64,000 nt of DNA, taken from positions 28,024,710-28,088,709 of the forward strand of contig JAFMSR010000010.1 in the NCBI GenBank assembly GCA_022818135.1, read 5' to 3'. Shown piece by piece: positions 57,001-64,000 of the stretch; the stretch's first letter is position 1, and each line of letters opens with the position of its first letter. A program made the position numbers and the translations under genes. This DNA is from Saxidomus purpurata. Lineage: Eukaryota; Mollusca; Bivalvia; Venerida; Veneridae. The notes beneath the pieces are model-generated. The model worked only from the letters and a program-made list of their open reading frames with translations. It ran no database searches and was not told the DNA's origin.

Positions 57001-60000
57001 TAACATAAGCTGGATATGAAAGATCAGTGGTGCAAATCCTATATATCTGAACTGTATGTTGATAAAATTACGCTTTGTTGAAAAAATTGCATTGATTTCA
57101 GTAAGAAGACGATTCGAATAGCTGAGCATTTTAAAGTTTATACGCATAAATTTTAATTTATTTTGACAAAAGTTACTTTTCCTGCTGGCAATATAAAAAC
57201 ATGATACAGTTTATCTGCTCACAAAACTGTGTGTTTCTTAATGGTACACAGCGTGATTTTATGGTACTTGCATCTTGATTAACAACTTTGATAATAATGT
57301 AAGGTTTATGTCTGACAAGAAAAAGCAAACAGACTTAAAATTATGTTGTCATCAGTAGAGTTAAACTTTAATCTCGTAATAATACCCCCAGAACACAAAG
57401 TGTTCGGGGGGTATACTGGATTCAGCTTGTCTGTCCGTCTGTTTGTCTGTCTGTCCATCTGTAGACGGAATCTTGTGGACACGAGATCTCCAATACCCCT
57501 AGCCAGAATTTAATGATACTTCACACAAGTGATAAGTACAATGCCTAGTTGTGCATGGTCCAGGTTTCGGGTCTCTAGGTCAAAGGTCAAGGTCACAGGG
57601 GCTGGGGATAGTAAAATCTTGTGGACGCTAAATCTCCAAAACCCCTGGTCAGAATTTGATGATACTTCACACAAGTAATAAGTACAATGCCTAGATGTGC
57701 ATGGTCCCGGTTTCAGGTCTCTAGGTCAAAGGTCAAGGTCACAGGGGCTCGGGATGGTAAAATCTTGTGGATGCTGAATCTCCAAAACCCGTGGTCAGAA
57801 TTTGATTATTCTTCACACAAGTAATAAGAACAATGCCTAGTTGTGCATGGTCCAGGTTTTGGGTCTCTAGGTCAAAGGTCAAGGTCACAGGGGCTTGGTA
57901 AAATCTTGTGGATGCTAAATCTCCAAAACACGTAGCCAGAATTTACTGATACTTCACAGAAGTGATAAGTACAATGCTTAGTTGTGCATGGTCCAGGTTT
58001 CGGGTCTCTAGGTCAAAGGTCAAGGTCATAGGGGCTTGGGATGGTAAAATCTTGTGGAGACTTAATCTTCAAAACCGTAGGTCAGAATTTCATGATACTT
58101 CACACAAGAGATAAGTACAATGCCTAGTTGTGCATGGTCCAGGTTTCGGGTCTCTAGGTCAAAGGTCAAGGTCACAGGGGCTCAGGATGGTAAAATCTTG
58201 TGGATGCTGAATCTCCAAAACCCATGGTCAGAATTTGATGATACTTTACAGAAGTGATAAGTACAATACTTAGTTGTGCATGGTCCAGGTTTCGGGTCTC
58301 TAGGTCAAAGGTCAAAGGTCAAGGTCAAAGGGGCTCGAGATGGTAAAATCTTGTGGATGCTGAATCTCTTAAACCCCTGGTCAGGTTTTAATGATACTTC
58401 ATAGGAGTGATTAGTACAATGCCTAGTTGTGCATGGTCCATGTTTTGGGTCACTAGATCAAAGATCACAGGGGCTCCTTAAGATGTGCAGGTTGAATAAT
58501 CAAAGCATCAAATATTACATGAATCTTTAATACTGTGTCAGTTGGATGTTCGGGAGGGGGTATTCATCACCTTCAGTGATAGTTCTAGTTTGAATTGACA
58601 TGGAGCAAAAACTTCTGATAGTGAATAAAGAAACCTTTTAACAATTATTTTCCAAAGCATAGATTTTTGAATTTAAGATTGCACTCAGTTAGGTTCAGCA
58701 AATGTAATGTAGGTCTAACCTTGCTTGGGAGTAAAATTTGATGTAATAGAAGTTGTAATGTTATTTTGCTGCAATGAACATTTGCAAAAATGTAAAAATA
58801 GAATATAGTACTTGGTGTGTTACTTCAAATTTCTCACTGTGCAACAAAAATTTGACATAACGCTATCTTACAGAAGATTTAATCTCGCCTTTCATAGTTT
58901 ATACCTTTATGATTATAAAATGCAGTGAAGAGGTTAGTTTTATGATCTAAATTCAAGCTGTTAAATATTGTTAGACATTTTCAAATATCTTGTATATTTT
59001 AGTTTGGATTTTTTAAAAAACATGAGCTATTGATGCTAGTTTGAAATTTGACACAGATAATAAGTATGTTGTCTTAATACCAAGACCCATACCTAACACC
59101 TTCATGGTTTTCAGCAAAATTACACTAGTTAAAGTTTAATTGCACATCTCCAAAATTAATGCAGGTATTGGGTTAGAGCTTTACAAAGGTCTTGAGAGTC
59201 AATGAACAAGGTCATAGCATCATGTCCTAAAGTTCTTCCATGAATTATTGGGTAAAAAAATTGCATGCAAGTTATCATCTTCTAAACTGTTGATGCAGCT
59301 TCTAGGATGAAACTACACAAAGTGGATAAGAAAGCTGAGGAACAAGTCCATTATTTCTAAATTGTATTTTGATAAACTTCTGCCTGTTGATAGATGTATA
59401 GATTTCTTTGATAAAACAATTGAAATTGATGATAATTCTTTCATACAGACAACTGGACAGCTGATTTTATAGAGGATATTTGTTTGTTTTGAGTGGATAT
59501 GGAATATATCTCACTGAGAAGTGATACAATTGTAACATTTTCACGAGCACGAAGCGCCAGTTAAATGTGAAAATTGTATCACTTTGAGTTGAGATACATT
59601 TCATATCCACTTAAAACAAACAAAGTTTCTTTTTATTTTATGCTAAATATTAAAACAAAAGCAAAATTATGCATATGCACTACTGAAAAAATTAGTCCCG
59701 GCAGACCTATATCACCCACACTGTCACTGATATCATCACTTTTTATTTCACTGATATAACACAGTATTTCAATAGTTAGCATGAAATAAATGGTAACATT
59801 GTGCTTGCTTTGCAGTAGCATTGTACCTAATTTTTGCTAATTTTCAGTTGGAAATGAATTTGACCCTGCCACTTCACTGAATGAATTTCTTAGAGACCGT
59901 CGTTTTTCTACGGGAACAAAATATATGTGTAGAGAAGGAGGATGTGGTTTGTGTGTTGTCGTGGCAACAAGATGTGACCCTGTGTCAAAGCAGGTTGAAA

Positions 60001-62650
60001 GTAAAGCTATAAATTCAGTAAGTCTTATGGTGAATCTCCCTTAAAAGTTGTTTGATAACTTTATATGGGATAATCATTTAGCTATCTTACAAATCAATCA
60101 ATTCACTCAAGATGTTCATGCTGAAGTCTGGTTAAGGTGTCTGGTGTCTTCCTCTGTCAATGGAAGCAGGAGGATCAGCGGTACCATTTAAGGGTTAGGT
60201 TTCCCTGTGTGCATGATGACTTTTACCAGATGCTGAGTAAAAATATGTGAAAATTCAAACCACAATCAGCATCAATTGTTAATAAGGCATGAGTAGCATT
60301 TACACAAGAACATCTTTATTATCAATTTTGTAAGCATTAATTTTCATCTTTTTGATATGATTCATCTCACATGACTTTGTATGAGTTTTACTGGTGTTAT
60401 AAACAAAATATACATTCAAAATGCAGTCTTGTAACTAGGGAAACTAGCTTTTCATGCTGAGGAAAGTTTTCCTTTTGACACTTGTATTTTGACTTTATTG
60501 TTTATCTTTGTTTGCTCTGACAGTGCCTTCAATTTGACTTTATTGTTTATCTTTGTTTGCTCTGACAGTGCCTTCATTTTGACTTTATTGTTTATCTTTG
60601 TTTGCACTGACAGTGCCTTCATCCTGTTTACATGTGTGATGGTTTAGAGATTACCACTATTGAGGGTATAGGCAGTCTGAAGAAAGGCCTACATCCTATA
60701 CAGTCCAGGCTAGACAAATACAATGGCAGTCAGTGTGGCTTCTGTAGCCCCGCCCAGATCATGAATATGTATGCGTAAGTAATTATGTATAAAGTTGCTG
60801 AATAGTAAATTGACAGTAATGTCGGGTCGTACCAACTATACCTCGAACGAGGATGGTGGACCTAATAAGCACAATTACAAAATTGACAGTGATGTCACCA
60901 CTTCATTTATGCAAGAATGGTAAAACGCAATGTCTGTAAAGGAATGAGGTCACGGTATGACATTACTGAAAGAGAACAAATTATTATATAAATTAAGATA
61001 TGTAGCATTTACATACACAGTCTAAATTCGTTACCTCGAAGTTCTTGGGACCTTGAAACTAAACTCGAGAAAGCGTTAAATCAAAATACCCAACAATGCT
61101 TTATACATGCACATCTTTATTGTTTGTGTTGCCAGACATGTCTGTTGTGTTACGCTTTTCTGTCATAAAAGTTGTTTTGATGCATTCAAATTCGATATGG
61201 TAAGTATACTCATTCGTTGGGATGCCATTTAGAAATATTAATAAAATATGGGGATGTTGAATTGGCCTAACTTAACCATGAAGATGCAATTTTCCTGTAA
61301 AATTGTTGCGATAGTGTCAGCCTTGTACGGTGTGAGCATGTGAATCACACGTTATGAAAAGTAGGTACATAAAGATATCAAGATGATAATATTTCATGAC
61401 ATTGACATATCATTCAAGATGATGATAATTCTTTTATGCAATGAAGATATCAAAATCAAAACTCTTATATTTAGAGCAAGATTGATTTGAAAAATGAAAG
61501 CCAATTAACTTATTTTTTTATAGATTACTGAAAGAAGATTCGGAACCAAGTAAACATAGGATTGAGGATGCATTTGATGGAATTATCTGCCGATGTACAG
61601 GTACGCTGGCAGGCATAATTTATACAGTAAATTTAGGAGAATTTGACAGTGATGTAACATGTATTGTGTGTTCACACATGTTTCATTAGTTCATAAAAAA
61701 GGAAGGGGCCCCAGGATGATTAGGGTAGAAGTTACTGACTGTTGCAAAAGGATAATAGACTTATATAATAAAAAGTGGACGTGTCTGCTGCTCACTGTAG
61801 AATTACCATAAACATACTGTATGTATAGCTATTATGTATTGTATTGTTATATTAAATGTAATGTATGTTTGTTTAGGTTACAGATCTATACTCGATGCCA
61901 TGAAGTCATTTGCAGATGACAAATGTCCAGCAGGTGATATCGAGGTATGTAAGCTGGTAAAAAACTTATAGATAATAAGCCCAGGTCTTTTAATTTATCG
62001 TAAGTTGTTAACCTAACAGTAAATGGAAAACTAAAAAACTTTGACATAATACAAATGGCATAAGCACTTAAGAAGTTTGATTGCTTATTCAGGTATGGGG
62101 TAGTTTCCGGGAGCTTCCAGTAAAAATACATCATGTTATGAATAAGGAACATAGACCTTTCACATGATTATACTATTATTACCTGTCTTAACCAGCTCGT
62201 GGTTTTATCAGAAAACTGCCTTAGTTGGCACAGTTTCTTGGTCTTGGTAACATTAAATATACATGTATAATGGAAAACTTGGTATAATTGGCTTGCAACC
62301 GACTTTAACCGGAATGATGAAGTGGTCACTTCGGGCACTTGATAAGACAGGGTTCACTGTATTTACTTCACAGTAAACTTACATCAAATATTTCCAATTT
62401 TGTTTTATCTGATGTCAAACAATTAAACAGAATCATTATTATGCACTCTAGGACCTGGGCACAAAGCTGTGTAAGAAGACAGGTAAGCAGTGTACTGGGA
62501 ACTGCACCAAGCCTACTCTGGACCGGCCAGTTCATATGGTACTGAGAGATGCCCAGTGGTTCAAACCCACAACCCTGCAACAGCTGTATGACCTTCTCAG
62601 TCAGTACAAGGACAAATCTGTGAGACTTGTGTTTGGTAGCACAGGATCAG
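54025..62650 (+). CDS. xanthine dehydrogenase/aldehyde oxidase family protein, 5' part, with N-terminal zinc-ribbon-like module
   Basis: Molybdo-flavoenzyme that oxidises purines or aldehydes. Exons 54025-54077, 56143-56282, 59848-60017, 60614-60774, 61524-61600, 61877-61944, 62452-62650 join in phase (868 nt, 289 residues). The gene continues past the edge, where the FAD and molybdopterin domains would follow. Residues 1-50 have CPAC (C12, C15) and CEGC (C35, C38), a zinc-ribbon-like pattern not usual in this family. From residue 54 comes the [2Fe-2S] ferredoxin domain (VKFTVNGEEV): C92, C97, C100 and C122 match the plant-type cluster spacing, then TTIEGIG. The second [2Fe-2S] domain has C162-GF-C165 and C197-R-C199-TGYRSILDAM. 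Residues after 260 (VRLVFGSTGSG) start the FAD domain. XDH and AOX cannot be separated from this part. The ATG at 54025 is the only one in the first exon. Confidence 0.9.
55230..55460 (-). promoter_or_regulatory. CpG-richer patch with two YY1-like AAAATGGCGG motifs
   Basis: On the minus strand GAAAATGGCGGC (55248-55237) and GAGAAAATGGCGGAGC (around 55457-55442) combine a YY1-type core with a start codon. The second opens MAELRANIAQLC and continues in an open frame. It could be the promoter and first exon of the minus-strand deacylase gene or of an unseen transcript, but no donor joins cleanly to 53108. Confidence 0.25.
57381..58590 (+). mobile_element. Helentron-like element, AATACCCCC family (complete), in oxidase intron 2
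   Basis: AATACCCCC (57381-57389) opens a hairpin head around GAACAC-AAA-GTGTTC (57391-57405), followed by TGTC/CGTC repeats. Seven units of about 147 bp follow (AATCTTGTGGA at about 57467, 57614, 57761, 57901, 58048, 58194 and 58345). GGGGGTATT (58556-58564) is the inverse end, then hairpin ATCAC-CTTCA-GTGAT (58566-58580) and CTAG (58585-58588) before TT. Six units carry AGGTCAAAGGTCAAGGTCA, a nuclear-receptor-type DR1 plus extended half-site. Confidence 0.8.
59475..59628. repeat. imperfect ~65-bp-arm palindrome in oxidase intron 2
   Basis: The left arm (TTTGTTTTGAGTGGATATGG through GTGATACAATTGTAACATTT) pairs with the right arm (AAAATTGTATCACTTTGAG through CATATCCACTTAAAACAAAC). The loop contains CACGAGCACGAAGCGCCAGT. 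It has the form of a foldback MITE. Confidence 0.65.
60486..60620 (+). repeat. triplicated 45-bp unit spanning the exon 4 splice acceptor
   Basis: Units 60486-60530, 60531-60575 and 60576-60620 each carry the polypyrimidine run, CTGACAG and the first eight exon bases TGCCTTCA or TGCCTTCC-like. Only the third acceptor (AG at 60612-60613) keeps the reading frame. Confidence 0.9.
60824..60881 (+). mobile_element. tiny ~58-bp element, copy 3, in oxidase intron 4
   Basis: GGTCGTACCAACTATACC, the hairpin CCTCGAACGAGG, ATGGTGGACCTAATAAGC and ACAATTACAAA. Flanked by ATTGACAGTAATGTC (60809-60823) and ATTGACAGTGATGTC (60882-60896), a 15-bp duplication with one mismatch. Confidence 0.75.
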
Positions 62651-62809
62651 GTACTAATTTTTAAAAATCCATGGTCAGTACCATATGACTAGTAACTCCT
62701 GGATCTGCCTAGGTTTTGTAACTGCCAAGTGGCATTGCCATTGCTGGCTTATGTCATTGGTATTATGCAGTGAAATCATATATAGTGTTTTTCATGCAAA
62801 GCCTTTTTA

Positions 62810-64000
62810 GCTCACCTGGCTAGGCCATGTTACCATAGTGATGTTGGATCAAGACTTCTTATCAGCCTTTTGATTAAATGACATCTCCTATGATACTTCT
62901 AGGCCAATGTTGATAATAGCTATGCAGGAATGTTCCTTGCATGAAGCTCCACCAAAATTGTTCACAATAATTCCATATCCTTACAGAACTTGGTTGCTAG
63001 GGGCATACAAATAGGAAAAATATGAAAATCTTCTTCTATGAAACCACAAGGCCTAGAGCTTAGATATTTGGCATGTACATTGTCTAGTAGACCTCTACCA
63101 GATGTTCAAATTATGACCCCCGGTTATATTACACTTACAGTAGGCCCTTAGTTTTTGCATAGGAGTGACATAGGAAAACTTTAAAAATCTTCTTTCTGAA
63201 ACCACAAGGCCTAGAGCTAAGATATTTGGCATGTAGCATTGTCTAGTAGACCTTTGCAAAGATTGTTCAAATTATGACCCCGGGCAAAATTTACCCTAAC
63301 GGGGTCACTTACTTTTGCATAGAGACTATTTAGGAAAAAGTCTAAAGAGCTTCTTCTCTGAAAACAAGGCCTATGCATAGTATTTGGCATGTAGCATTGG
63401 CTAGTGGACCTTTATTCAAATATTGTTCAAATTATGAGCCTGCAAGTTTTACCCCCCCCCAGGGTCACTTAGTTGCAAGGAATATTTTGAGAAAAACTTA
63501 AAATATTTTCTATCTCTAAAGCCACAAGGCCTAGAGCTTAGATATTTGGCATGTAGCATTGGCTAGTGGACCTTTACCAAGATTTAGTCAAATTATGAGC
63601 CAAAATCCAATTTACCAGGGGTACATTTCTTACTTTTATATGCTTATATGTAAAAACTTGAACACTCTTCTTCTCTGAAACCACAAGGCCTAGAGCTTAG
63701 ATATTTTGCATACAGCTTCCAGATGGACCTCTATCCAATATTGTTCAAATTGATGCCAAACATCACAATCACCCAGATGATTCATTAGTTTTCGCTACCA
63801 GGAATATATAGTAAAAACTTAAAATCTTCTTTCCTGAAACCACAGGCATAGTGCTTAGAATTTCATGAGAGCATTGCCTAGTACACCTCTTTAAATGTTT
63901 GTTCAAATCAATGCCCCTGGGTGTCAAAGTTGACCTTCCCCGGGGATCATTTGTTTTACAAAGGCGTATATAGGAAAACTTACTTGGTATTTAACATTAT
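62810..64000 (+). mobile_element. Helentron-like element, GCTCACCTG family, running off the window
   Basis: The head GCTCACCTGGCTAGGCC starts at 62810 in oxidase intron 7. At least six internal units follow (CACAAGGCCTAGAGCT at about 63043, 63205, 63525 and 63680, with variants). The 3' end is outside the window. Small insertions and deletions are frequent. Confidence 0.65.

Noticed and set aside
1..64000. CRISPR array, operon or prokaryotic mobile system
   Set aside because: Introns, AATAAA signals and SINE/LINE remains show animal nuclear DNA; the tandem repeats have units of 145-167 bp without spacers.

Overview
This is animal nuclear DNA: AT-rich, with split genes, GT-AG introns and dense repeats. 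The repeat load (many short elements carrying tandem repeats of about 145-167 bp, tRNA-derived SINEs, decayed LINE fragments) and the style of the proteins suggest a bivalve mollusc. The species is inference and cannot be fixed from the window.

I reconstructed five protein-coding genes exon by exon, checking splice phases. In order they are: MYG1 exonuclease (+, 9460-14014, 7 coding exons, 332 aa); DCAF7/WDR68 WD40 adaptor (-, 18843-23247, 8 coding exons, 349 aa); translation initiation factor eIF3 subunit M (+, 33938-46979, 10 coding exons, 386 aa, with a 42-nt first coding exon about 3.9 kb upstream of the second); a PRORSD1/YbaK-type aminoacyl-tRNA deacylase (-, 52305-53108, possibly lacking a first exon); and the 5' part of a xanthine dehydrogenase/aldehyde oxidase-family gene (+, 54025-62650, 7 exons seen, running off the right edge). 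They are housekeeping or metabolic genes with no evident shared pathway. The deacylase and the oxidase are divergent and about 0.9 kb apart.

Region by region: 1-9.3 kb is almost all repeats (a 146-bp array, several tandem-repeat elements, LINE and SINE scraps). 9.4-14.3 kb is MYG1. 14.3-16 kb holds repeats, with a minus-strand element and tRNA-like sequences. 16-23.3 kb is DCAF7 and its probable long 3' UTR. 23.3-33.9 kb is intergenic, with a near-perfect hairpin, a 2.1-kb long-TIR element carrying a 9-bp target duplication and a nested element, and a 3.5-kb segment bounded by long inverted arms that encloses exon-like pieces. 33.9-47 kb is eIF3M, whose introns carry RT fragments, a TIR element and a nine-copy dispersed repeat. 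47-52 kb holds two intact tandem-repeat elements. 52-64 kb holds the deacylase and the oxidase.

The strongest unusual signals are these. (1) At least four tandem-repeat element families share one design: a 5' terminal motif, a microsatellite-like run in most, 145-167 bp monomers, the inverted copy of the 5' motif placed inside the 3' end, a short perfect hairpin, then CTAG or CTTG followed by TT. This resembles Helitron2/Helentron-type rolling-circle elements; a fifth family lacks only the final CTWG. (2) A tiny element of about 58-61 bp occurs three times, each copy flanked by a near-perfect 12-15 bp direct repeat. (3) The oxidase starts with a four-cysteine zinc-ribbon-like module ahead of the [2Fe-2S] domain. 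(4) The 3' splice site of oxidase exon 4 lies in a three-copy 45-bp duplication in which only the last copy keeps the frame open.
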